Source of the DNA: CAVXTF01 sp963701375
GTDB lineage: Bacteria > Actinomycetota > Acidimicrobiia > Acidimicrobiales > CAVXTF01
Assembly: GCA_963701375.1 (NCBI GenBank)
Contig: CAVOZT010000004.1
Span: 806,001 to 870,000 of the forward strand
Direction of reading: 5' to 3'
Length of the DNA: 64,000 nt
Shown: piece after piece, positions 32,798 through 40,253 of the stretch
How the letters are laid out: every line of letters begins with the position of its first letter
How positions within the stretch are numbered: the first letter of the stretch is position 1
Made by a program: the position numbers and the translations under genes
Notes under the pieces: model-generated
The model's database searches: none
Told to the model about the DNA's origin: nothing
What the model saw: only the letters and a program-made list of their open reading frames with translations

Positions 32798-32914
32798 AAG
32801 AGAGCTCACCCCCGTTCGCCATTGTCACGAGGCGTGTGCAGCCGGGCACTCAGTGCGCGTGCAGCGGGGGGAGAAGATTCCGCCTACCTGGGCCTTTTCA
32901 GGCAGAATCGGTCG

Positions 32915-33370
32915 GTGCACATTCCGGCAAAGGTCGACTATGGGATGCGGGCGCTTCTCACCCTTGCTGCGGCTGACGGGGAGCCCGCCACAGCGGATGC
33001 CCTGGCCGCATCCCAGGGACTGCCGTCGAAGTTCCTGGGCAGCATCCTGAACGAGCTCCGCAGAGCCGGGATCGTCGCGAGCCAGCGCGGAGCGGAAGGT
33101 GGTTACAGGCTCGGACGGCCGGCGAACTCGATCACGTTCGCAGACGTGATGCGAGCCCTCGACGGGCCACTTGCGGAGGTACGAGGCCTTCGTCCGGAGG
33201 CGGCAGAGTACGAGGGTGCGGCAGAACGCCTACAGGACGTCTGGGTGGCGGTTCGCGCAAGTCTGCGTAACGTGCTCGAACACATAACGCTGGAAGACGT
33301 GGTGCGAGGTCGCCTGCCGAGAAGTGTTGCGAAGCTGACGGCCGATCCTGACGCCTGGCTTCCCCGCTGA
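32915..33370 (+). CDS. Rrf2 family transcriptional regulator, CymR-like context
   Basis: A 151-residue winged-helix regulator: VHIPAKVDYGMRALLTLA, the recognition region LPSKFLGSILNELRRAGIVAS and the wing RGAEGGYRLGRPA. The three Fe-S cysteines of IscR/NsrR are absent, so it is more like CymR, which controls sulfur genes with cysteine synthase. The position divergent from the sulfate importer supports a sulfur role (inference). The GTG at 32915 was chosen because family homology starts there; an upstream in-frame start at 32771 would cover the promoter. Confidence 0.85.
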   Translation: MHIPAKVDYGMRALLTLAAADGEPATADALAASQGLPSKFLGSILNELRRAGIVASQRGAEGGYRLGRPANSITFADVMRALDGPLAEVRGLRPEAAEYEGAAERLQDVWVAVRASLRNVLEHITLEDVVRGRLPRSVAKLTADPDAWLPR

Positions 33371-33427
33371 CCAGCGGAAGGCCGAGAGATGACCGGCCCT
33401 GGGTCACCAGGGTGTTCTGTTCGGGCT

Positions 33428-34285
33428 TCAGCCGGATGCCATGGCGAGGGGATTCCAGACACCGTCGAGGAATCGCACTATCTCGCCCACGAGTCGCTCC
33501 GGGTGCACGCGCAGTTCGAGCATCGAGGACGCCTCGACGAGTTGTGCGAAAGGAAGCTGCTCGACGAGGTTCTTCGAGTCGCTGAACGGATGGATGAAAT
33601 CAGCGCGATGGCCGATCACGAGCGCGGGCGCGGCTATCGCTCTTCGCTGCTCGACTGTCGGCGCGATCGGTCCTACGAACAAACCGTGGAGAACCGCAGT
33701 CGACTCCTCTGGTCGGAGCGCGATCGGCGCTCTCAGGCCTTCGATGATCCAACTCGACGTGCGAGGCAAGCGCCTGGGTAATTCACCGAGCAGCCCGACG
33801 AGCCGTGCCGCGTAGTGGAAACCGAGGAGCAGAGGAAGGAAGACAATGGCGGCGCCTGGAACTGCCCATTCGAGCACCGGCATCTCGAGGAGCAGGCCTT
33901 GCACGCGAGATGGCGCCTGCGCAGCACACTGAAGAGCGACGTTGGCTCCGAGGGAAACCCCACCCACGACTGCGGTTGCAAGGCCCAGATGGTCGAGCAG
34001 AGCGACGACGCAATCGGCGTAGGAGTCCATTCGGTGCATCGAGGCGTGACGCGGCTTGTCGGACATTCCATGGCCCGGTAGGTCGAGCAGAACAACTCGA
34101 TTCCCGGCTCGCGCAAGTGACGTCGCAATCGGCCGGTTGAGATTCGCGTCCAACAGGAGCCCGTGGAGGTAGACGAGCACCTGCGGACCCGAACCGTGCA
34201 CCTCGTAAGAAAGTCGCACGTCGCGGTACCAGAACTCGCCGTCGGAAACAGGGGGGACCGCGCTCAGACGGTCAGACGCTCTCAA
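33428..34285 (-). CDS. Alpha/beta hydrolase
   Basis: A 285-residue alpha/beta hydrolase: LVYLHGLLLDANLN (oxyanion loop), VVLLDLPGHGMSDKP, the nucleophile elbow VVGGVSLGANVAL and a C-terminal GHRADFIHPF with the acid. The late catalytic His expected near the C-terminus may be in LRVHPERLV. The TTG at 34285 overlaps the stop of the nitrilase gene (TTGA), so it is probably translated by coupling; upstream in-frame sequence to 34849 is a shadow of the nitrilase gene. Substrate unknown. Confidence 0.82.
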   Translation of the reverse strand: MRASDRLSAVPPVSDGEFWYRDVRLSYEVHGSGPQVLVYLHGLLLDANLNRPIATSLARAGNRVVLLDLPGHGMSDKPRHASMHRMDSYADCVVALLDHLGLATAVVGGVSLGANVALQCAAQAPSRVQGLLLEMPVLEWAVPGAAIVFLPLLLGFHYAARLVGLLGELPRRLPRTSSWIIEGLRAPIALRPEESTAVLHGLFVGPIAPTVEQRRAIAAPALVIGHRADFIHPFSDSKNLVEQLPFAQLVEASSMLELRVHPERLVGEIVRFLDGVWNPLAMASG

Positions 34286-35130
34286 CCTGCGTCCTCGAGC
34301 GACATGTCGGGGGACTTCCTGTATGCAGACGGGCGCCGTTGGGTGAGGCACGGAAGCGTGGACCGTGCGTCTTGCTGGGCGGTGAAGTCGAGGTCTGCCA
34401 CTGCCACACCGGTGCCTTCTTCGACCTCGGCGAGAACCTTTCCCCAGGGGTCGACGATCGCCGAGTGGCCATAAGCCTCGAATCCGCCTCCGAGCGTGCC
34501 CACCTGCCCGGCGGCGACGATGAACACCTGGTTCTCGATGGCACGCGCCCGGAGGAGGACTTCCCAATGAAGACGGCCGGTTGCAGCTGCGAAAGCGGAA
34601 GGGACCGCGATCACGAGCGCGCCGGCAAGTGTGAGGACCCGGTACAGCTCGGGGAAGCGCAGGTCGTAACAGATGGTCATCCCCACAGGGACGGGGCGCT
34701 CGTCGGAAAGGGTGATCGACGCCATCGTTGGCCGATCGCCGGGAGCCACCGCGTCGGACTCGCGGCTGACGGCCCCTGGTACGTCGACGTCGAACAGATG
34801 AATCTTGCGGTAACTCGCGACAACCATGCCCTGGGGACTTACGAGGCATGTCGTGTTGTACCTACGACTTGCCGCGAGCTCAACGAAACTTCCGGCAACC
34901 AGCCAGACGTCGTGCTCCCTTGCGATAGTCGTAGCCCATCGCGTCACGCTGCCGTTGAGCGGTTCAGCAGAATTGCGAAGGACCGATGCGTTGCCGAAGA
35001 GCGAGAAGTGCTCGGGCACCACGACGAGCTCTGCACCCTGCGAGGCAGCTTGTCCCACCAGGTCGCCGGCGCGCACGAGGTTCTCCTCGCGATCGTCGGA
35101 CGCTCTGCACTGCACGACTGCCGCACGCAT
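34282..35130 (-). CDS. Carbon-nitrogen hydrolase (nitrilase superfamily, Nit/omega-amidase-like)
   Basis: A 282-residue amidase-fold enzyme with the complete Glu-Lys-Cys triad: Glu in ELVVVPEHFSL, Lys in VASYRKIHLFDVD and Cys in VGMTICYDLRFPELYR. The HLFDVDVPG segment points to the Nit1/Nit2 branch (deaminated glutathione amidase or omega-amidase), but that is inference. ATG at 35130. The gene overlaps the following alpha/beta hydrolase (TTGA), forming a two-gene unit. Confidence 0.92.
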   Translation of the reverse strand: MRAAVVQCRASDDREENLVRAGDLVGQAASQGAELVVVPEHFSLFGNASVLRNSAEPLNGSVTRWATTIAREHDVWLVAGSFVELAASRRYNTTCLVSPQGMVVASYRKIHLFDVDVPGAVSRESDAVAPGDRPTMASITLSDERPVPVGMTICYDLRFPELYRVLTLAGALVIAVPSAFAAATGRLHWEVLLRARAIENQVFIVAAGQVGTLGGGFEAYGHSAIVDPWGKVLAEVEEGTGVAVADLDFTAQQDARSTLPCLTQRRPSAYRKSPDMSLEDAG

Positions 35131-35288
35131 GGATTACGCGAACGCTACCGGGAGAACAGGCGAGACCGTACAGATTTGCGATCGGGTTTTAAACGACCGG
35201 CATCCGGCTCGGTAAGCAAATGGAACTGCTCTCCCGAGCCGGAGCGGTTTCGAAAAGTGCCTGCAAGCTCCGGTTTGATCCGGTCAGC

Positions 35289-35999
35289 TCACAGGCCTAG
35301 CTCTGCAGAGCACGCAGGCCACTGACCCCAACCGTAACGGGCTTGGAGCTGTTGAGCGGCCTGGTCCTGGACGGCGGGCGCCGCCTCGGACGGTAAGCCG
35401 CTGAACCCGAGGCCTTCCCAAGTCGAAAGAGCGAATTGGTAGGCGCCGTAGTAGCCGTTGCCTGTGTCCTCTGAGTAGTTGCCGCCTGATTCGCACGCGC
35501 GCAACTCTGCCCACACGCCTCCGGCCGGAGCCGGCTGTGAAGCCTGTGATTTGGCGGCTTGCGCTTGTGCAGCTGCTGCGGCGGCCGCAGCTTGTGCTTG
35601 TGCCGCTGCTGTTGCTTGCGCTTGTGCGGCGGCTTGTGCTGCCGCTTGCGCTTGTTGCTCGGCTTGTGCTTGCGCAGCTTGCTGTTCCGCGACGACCTGC
35701 TCGTAGAGCTTTGCGCGCTTCTGGGCGACAGCTTTGTCGAATGCGGCAATCTGCGCCGGCGTCGGGCCGGGTTTGCGTGTCACACGCAAAAACCCATCTG
35801 GGAGAAGGGTCGATGACGTCGCAGCCGGATGGCTGCCGACGTGATAGATGTCGAGCAAGTTGACCCCCGCCTGCGCGAGGGGCGACGCGCCCTGTTGCTG
35901 TTGATGTTGCCTAACTTCATGGTGGCTCGGATGCTGGAGGAGTCCAGCAGTGCCGAACAGCGTGGCGATGACAACGCCACAGAGTCCGGTCTTCCGCAT
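35289..35999 (-). CDS. Secreted transglycosylase/resuscitation-promoting-factor-like protein
   Basis: A 236-residue exported protein. The N-terminal 22 residues look like a signal peptide or anchor (GVVIATLFGTAGLL). A long Gln/Ala-rich low-complexity, probably coiled-coil region covers about residues 95-155. The C-terminal 75 residues form an Rpf-like lysozyme-fold domain (WAELRACESGGNYSEDTGNG, then YYGAYQFALSTWEGLG, and AQQLQARYGWGQWPAC) with the catalytic Glu in ACESGG. It should cleave peptidoglycan. AGGAGG lies seven bases before the ATG. The upstream stretch of about 600 bp is long enough for a regulatory leader. Confidence 0.88.
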   Translation of the reverse strand: MRKTGLCGVVIATLFGTAGLLQHPSHHEVRQHQQQQGASPLAQAGVNLLDIYHVGSHPAATSSTLLPDGFLRVTRKPGPTPAQIAAFDKAVAQKRAKLYEQVVAEQQAAQAQAEQQAQAAAQAAAQAQATAAAQAQAAAAAAAAQAQAAKSQASQPAPAGGVWAELRACESGGNYSEDTGNGYYGAYQFALSTWEGLGFSGLPSEAAPAVQDQAAQQLQARYGWGQWPACSAELGL

Positions 36000-36613
36000 C
36001 TTGCGCCTCCTGAAAGTCTCGGGATGCCCGGCGGGCTCCAGGTGGGCTTGGAATGCGGGCGGCCCGTCTTCTGCGCATTCGTCTCGCGGAGCCGCTGCCG
36101 GGAAGGGCGAACGACCCTGGACTTAGGTCCGAACGAGGTGCGGACGGAGCAACCCGGTTGCTATGTCGTTAGGCGGCTCTCCCTGTTGGTGTGTATTTGG
36201 TAGGTATGCATGGGCGATATGGGTCGGCGAACGGTGCTTTGGCGAGACGTGCCCAAAGGCTCGCGACGAAGGCGCGTGCCCCACGGGTGCTAGGTCCCTG
36301 GTGGGTCCACGAGCGCGCTCGGGGCCCGACGAATCGGGCCCGGGCGACGGCCTCCGCACCGCCGCATGGACACCATCAATAGATGGCTCTGTACCCGAGA
36401 AGCTAGGCAGAGTATCCGCACCATGCAAATTCTTTGGGACCATCCGGCCAGTTTCTTGGCACAGAGAGGTTGCGACCACAATCAAGGACGGCCCAAAGAT
36501 TCGAGGAGAAATACCCTGTGACCAGGGAAGATACGAGAGAGCAAAGGATCGTAACCAGAGCTAGAAGAAAATTCCGGTATAGGGTGCCCGTTGGACCCCT
36601 CCGGGGCAGTTGG
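36000..36613. other. 614-bp gene-free stretch upstream of the Rpf-like gene
   Basis: Open frames here are short and not protein-like. It is bounded by the surE stop and the Rpf-like start, both on the minus strand, so it probably contains that gene's promoter and a long 5' leader. A strong hairpin lies at 36322-36341. I looked for the conserved core of the c-di-AMP (ydaO) riboswitch often found before actinobacterial rpf genes and could not find it. Confidence 0.6.
36322..36341. promoter_or_regulatory. Perfect 8-bp GC hairpin with CGAA loop
   Basis: GGGCCCGA and TCGGGCCC pair perfectly around CGAA (TTCG on the minus-strand transcript, a stable UUCG tetraloop). There is no T tract. It lies in the leader or spacer of the Rpf-like gene. 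Confidence 0.6.
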
Positions 36614-37447
36614 CTATCTAAGGGGTCCCGGGATGAGGGTGGTGAGCCCGGCCGCCGCTTCTGCCACCAGACCCTCCGATCCGGTCGCCTCGTGGACTCC
36701 GACGAGGGCGGTGATCGTTGCGAAGTTATGCCCGATCAAGAGGGCGTCGACGTCCGTAGGGTCGTGATCGGCGGGTGCTTCCTGCCCGGCCGATCCGGGT
36801 ATCGCAAGATCCAGATGCATCGTTCCGCTCGGACCGGATGGCATGCCCGGCTCGTCGTGAGTGACCGAGCGAATGGTCCCGCCGCGTCCGAGGCGCGCCG
36901 AACGGACGCCTTTCAATCCACTCAGTTCGACGTCCGGAACATTCAGATTGAGCACTGTCGCGAGAGGCGCTGTCTCGAGCAACGGCACTAGTGCCTCCGC
37001 AAGATCAGCAGCCGTCCGCCATGGAACTGGGTCTGGTCCGTAACGAATGGAAGTTGCCAGACCGCGTATACCGAATTGCGCAGCGGTGAGTACAGCGCCG
37101 ATCGTGCCGGAATGCAGTGCGGATCGGCCAACGTTGACGCCGTGGTTGATCCCCGAAAGAACGATGTCGGGTCTCGGCCCGAAGCCACCTACGCAAGCGA
37201 GAATTACGCCGAGCGCCGGCGGTCCGTCCACTCCGTAGGTGGGAACCTCCTCGAGCCCTTCCAACGCGAACGTGCGATAGTCCACTCCGTCTCGACGGTA
37301 GAACGCGCCGACCGCCGAGCTCGCGCCGCTCCAATCCTCGAGGGGCGCCACGACAAGCACCTCGTGTCGAGTTCTGGTGGCCGCCTCAGCCAGAGCGGCG
37401 ATGCCCGGCGCCAGGACGCCGTCGTCGTTGGTCACCAGAATGCGCAC
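36614..37447 (-). CDS. surE: 5'/3'-nucleotidase SurE
   Basis: A 277-residue metal-dependent survival-protein phosphatase that acts on nucleoside monophosphates. Motifs: RILVTNDDGVLAPGI at the N-terminus with the metal aspartates, APLEDWSGAS, the metal Asn in VLSGINHGVNVGRSALHSGT, and GAVLTAAQFGIRG. GTG start at 37447. The C-terminal half is somewhat divergent from the E. coli protein. No operon partner. Confidence 0.93.
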   Translation of the reverse strand: MRILVTNDDGVLAPGIAALAEAATRTRHEVLVVAPLEDWSGASSAVGAFYRRDGVDYRTFALEGLEEVPTYGVDGPPALGVILACVGGFGPRPDIVLSGINHGVNVGRSALHSGTIGAVLTAAQFGIRGLATSIRYGPDPVPWRTAADLAEALVPLLETAPLATVLNLNVPDVELSGLKGVRSARLGRGGTIRSVTHDEPGMPSGPSGTMHLDLAIPGSAGQEAPADHDPTDVDALLIGHNFATITALVGVHEATGSEGLVAEAAAGLTTLIPGPLR

Positions 37448-37578
37448 GCGTTCAACACCATCCGGCAGATAGGAGGCGCTGACCGTTGCAACGCCCTAAG
37501 GCCCTAGCTTGGCGCCCGGCGCAGGCATTCCTGAGGTGGCAATGCCGTCGTAAGGCTCGTCCAACTACCATACCGGTG

Positions 37579-37628
37579 CCCGCGGCGGCTCGTAGAGGAT
37601 CGGCACGTGTGCCGTTTCAAGCCGCGGG
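37579..37628 (+). promoter_or_regulatory. Nested stem-loops in the galM leader
   Basis: CCCGCGGC (37579-37586) pairs perfectly with GCCGCGGG (37621-37628), and inside lies a second hairpin, CGGCAC-GT-GTGCCG at 37601-37614. The structure ends 21 bases before the galM ATG, close enough to influence ribosome binding. Function is inferred from position only. Confidence 0.45.
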
Positions 37629-37649
37629 GACGAGGACGAGCGAGGCAGG

Positions 37650-38585
37650 ATGCCCAGCATCGCAAACCAAAAGGTGCCGCCCTCGGGCGTGCAATACGAG
37701 ATCGGTTACGGGCATCACCGAGTAGTCGTGACCGAAGTCGGTGCCGCCCTTCGGGTCTTCAGTGTGTCCGGACGCGACGTGATCGACGGCTTCGACGTGA
37801 CAGAGCGGTGCACCGATGGTCGCGGCCAGGTGCTCGCACCGTGGCCGAACCGTCTCGGTGACGGTCGTTATACGTTCGAGGGAACGACGGCTGCGGCTGG
37901 ACTCGACGAACCCGAACACCACAACGCGATCCACGGGCTTGTGCGGTGGCTGCCTTGGTCACTGCTCGGACAAGCGCAGAACGTCGTGACTCTCGGAACC
38001 GTGCTTCATCCGCAACCCGGTTATCCGTGGAGACTCTCGTTGACGATCGAATACAGGCTCGGGCGCGAGGGTCTCGCGATCACTACGGAGGCAACGAACA
38101 CCGGGGAGACTGCTGCCCCCTTCGGGCTCGGTTTCCATCCCTATCTAACAGTCGGCACTGCGGTCATCGACAATGCGCGGTTACTGGTACCCGCGCGAAG
38201 AAGACTCGTGACGGATCAGCGCGGACTTCCTTGCGGTGAGTCGGACGTGTCGGGATCCGAATTCGACTTCTCTGCTGCCCGTCTTATCGGACCGACCGTT
38301 CTCGATACCGGCTACACGGAATTCTCACGCGCTCCCGATGGCACCGTCCGGGCGGAGATCGACAATGCAGACGGCAGCGCGGGCGCGACGGTATGGGCCG
38401 ACGGCAGGTTCGATTACTTGATGGTCTACACAGCCGACAAGGTCAGCGACGTTCAAAAGCAACGAGCATCGATCGCGATCGAACCCATGACGTGCCCACC
38501 CGACGCGCTGCGTTCCGGTACGTCAGTCGTTCGCCTGGCGCCCGGTGCCTCGTGGCGGGGGACTTGGGGTATCTCTCCGCGTTGA
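37650..38585 (+). CDS. galM: Aldose 1-epimerase family protein
   Basis: A 311-residue galactose mutarotase-like enzyme that interconverts alpha and beta sugars. Family marks: APWPNRLGDGRYTFEG (substrate Arg), HNAIHGLVRWLPW with the catalytic His, FGLGFHPYLTVG with the second His and IAIEPMTCPPDALRSG with the catalytic Glu. Normal length. The ATG follows GAGGCAGG. It stands alone, with a hairpin-rich leader before it and a structured spacer after it. Confidence 0.88.
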   Translation: MPSIANQKVPPSGVQYEIGYGHHRVVVTEVGAALRVFSVSGRDVIDGFDVTERCTDGRGQVLAPWPNRLGDGRYTFEGTTAAAGLDEPEHHNAIHGLVRWLPWSLLGQAQNVVTLGTVLHPQPGYPWRLSLTIEYRLGREGLAITTEATNTGETAAPFGLGFHPYLTVGTAVIDNARLLVPARRRLVTDQRGLPCGESDVSGSEFDFSAARLIGPTVLDTGYTEFSRAPDGTVRAEIDNADGSAGATVWADGRFDYLMVYTADKVSDVQKQRASIAIEPMTCPPDALRSGTSVVRLAPGASWRGTWGISPR

Positions 38586-38608
38586 TCGGGAATTAGATCA
38601 AACGCCCG

Positions 38609-38634
38609 GACAATTCGTGCCGGCAGCAATTGTC
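38609..38634. promoter_or_regulatory. Inverted repeat downstream of galM
   Basis: GACAATT and AATTGTC pair perfectly around a 12-base loop that itself contains GCCGGC. It begins 24 bases after the galM stop, with no T tract. It may be a weak terminator or part of the leader of the next gene. Confidence 0.4.
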
Positions 38635-38680
38635 TTGCAAGTTTGAATTTACGAAACTCTTGCGCGCGATCGCGTTACAA

Positions 38681-38697
38681 GCACCGGCCACCGGTGC
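38681..38697. promoter_or_regulatory. Compact hairpin upstream of the secreted repeat protein gene
   Basis: GCACCGG and CCGGTGC pair perfectly around CCA. Together with the palindrome CGCGATCGCG at 38665-38674 and the repeat at 38609 it makes the 290-bp spacer between galM and the next gene unusually rich in secondary structure. No coding is seen there. Confidence 0.45.
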
Positions 38698-38878
38698 ATG
38701 GTCATAATCGGTCTTTTGCCTTGCACTCGACCTCGTAGCCGCCCATTACCGCTCTCAGTGGTCGTCGGTCTTCTGCAAAACCTTCACAAGTGAACGATCT
38801 CGTAAAAGACGTGGGAACTCAAGGTTGCATCCTCTTGCCGTTGACGCTAAGAACAACAGCGTTTTGCGGGGAGGGAAG

Positions 38879-40252
38879 GTGGAAGAACACAAGCGATCCG
38901 GAGCATTGCTTCTCGCCGCAATTCTCACATTGCCGGTGGTAGTAGCCAGTTTGATCGTGGGTGTGCCGCCTGCACACGCGGCAACAACCTTCACCTTGAG
39001 ATTGAACGCGCCGATCGTGGGGATGGCATCGACTTCTGACGGGCACGGCTATTGGACCGTTGGATCGGACGGAGGCATCTTCTCCTTCGGGGACGCGAAA
39101 TTCGCAGGTTCTATGGGAGGCAGGCACCTCGACGCCCCGATAGTCGGGATGGCGGAAGGCCCGTCGAGCGGCGGCTATTGGTTGGTTGCCTCGGACGGAG
39201 GCCTCTTCACTTTCGGCAAAGCGCACTTTTGGGGATCGATGGGAGGCCGGCACTTGAACGCCCCCGTCGTGGGGATGGCGTCAACTCCGAATCGCGCCGG
39301 GTACTGGTTGGTGGCATCCGACGGTGGGGTTTTCGCATTCGGTGACGCGCCCTCGGCGGGGTCGATGGGGGCGAAGCGACTAAATGCTCCGATTGTCGGA
39401 ATGGCATCGACTCCTGACGGGAAGGGTTACTGGCTGGTTGCGTCGGACGGCGGGGTGTTCGCATTCGGTGACGCACACTTCTGGGGTTCCATGGGCGGCA
39501 AACATCTGAATGCTCCGGTCGTATCGATAGCCGCCGACAGCGCGACGGGGGGCTATTGGATGGTCGCGTCCGACGGTGGCGTGTTCGCGTTCCACTCCTC
39601 CTTCGACGGTTCAAAGGCGAACCAAGCCCTGCCTGGTCCCGTCCGCACGGTCGTGGGGGCCAATGGAGCAAACGGCTACTGGCTTTCAGGGGATTCGGGA
39701 GGTATCTATCCGTTCGGGGCGGCATCCTTCGAGGGACAGATCGACGGCATCCTGCCGAACACGCAAGGGCAGGCTCTGCATGCAAACACCTCTTCGGCGA
39801 GGATCCTCGCCGTCGCGCAGTCGCAGGTCGGAGAAACCGACCCATACCTCTACGGGCCTGCCGGAAGCGACTGGTGCGGGTACTTCGCGTCATGGGTCTG
39901 GCAACGCGCCGGAATCCCAGTCCCGTCGACGCCCCTCGCCTACGAAATGGGCGCTTGGGCGTTGTCCCATGGTGGAACCCTCTTGCCGCCGTCGGCGATT
40001 CCCCAAGTCGGAGACGCCGTTTTGTTCGAGCCGCCGTGGAGCACGCTCGCATGGCCGAACTCAAGTGGGCTCGGGTACCCGAACATCGAGCACGTGAACA
40101 TCGTTGCCCAGGTCCTTGCTGGCGGACAGATCATCACGATCGGCGGAAGCGAGTCCGGCGCGGTGAGGGAACAGGGTCCTTACTCCGCCGCGAACGCAAG
40201 CAGCTGGTGGGGTCAAGCCATATACGGATTCGTCCGGCCCCCAGGTGTGTGA
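38879..40252 (+). CDS. Secreted six-repeat protein with C-terminal CHAP-like amidase domain
   Basis: A 457-residue exported protein. The N-terminus is a classical signal peptide ending near PAHAATT. Six repeats of about 41 residues follow (roughly residues 40-285), each built around LNAPIVGMASTPDGKGYW and ASDGGVFAFGDAHFWGS, likely a propeller or solenoid for surface binding; such repeats are common in Acidimicrobiia. The last 160 residues look like a CHAP-type peptidoglycan amidase/peptidase, with the Cys in SDWCGYFASWVW and the His in IEHVNIVAQV. The GTG at 38879 follows GGGGAGGGAA and gives the signal peptide a normal start; an in-frame start at 38825 lacks this. Confidence 0.85.
   Translation: MEEHKRSGALLLAAILTLPVVVASLIVGVPPAHAATTFTLRLNAPIVGMASTSDGHGYWTVGSDGGIFSFGDAKFAGSMGGRHLDAPIVGMAEGPSSGGYWLVASDGGLFTFGKAHFWGSMGGRHLNAPVVGMASTPNRAGYWLVASDGGVFAFGDAPSAGSMGAKRLNAPIVGMASTPDGKGYWLVASDGGVFAFGDAHFWGSMGGKHLNAPVVSIAADSATGGYWMVASDGGVFAFHSSFDGSKANQALPGPVRTVVGANGANGYWLSGDSGGIYPFGAASFEGQIDGILPNTQGQALHANTSSARILAVAQSQVGETDPYLYGPAGSDWCGYFASWVWQRAGIPVPSTPLAYEMGAWALSHGGTLLPPSAIPQVGDAVLFEPPWSTLAWPNSSGLGYPNIEHVNIVAQVLAGGQIITIGGSESGAVREQGPYSAANASSWWGQAIYGFVRPPGV
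38999..39750 (+). repeat. Six tandem about 123-bp coding repeats
   Basis: The repeat region of the secreted CHAP protein. Units three and four are the closest in sequence and the last two are diverged. The repeat length is conserved in codons, so selection is at the protein level. Confidence 0.85.
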
Positions 40253-40253
40253 A

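Noticed and set aside
36000..36613. c-di-AMP (ydaO) riboswitch before the Rpf-like gene
   Set aside because: Looked for because it is common there, but the conserved 3' core (a GACAGCTAACCTCG-like segment) is not present on the expected strand.
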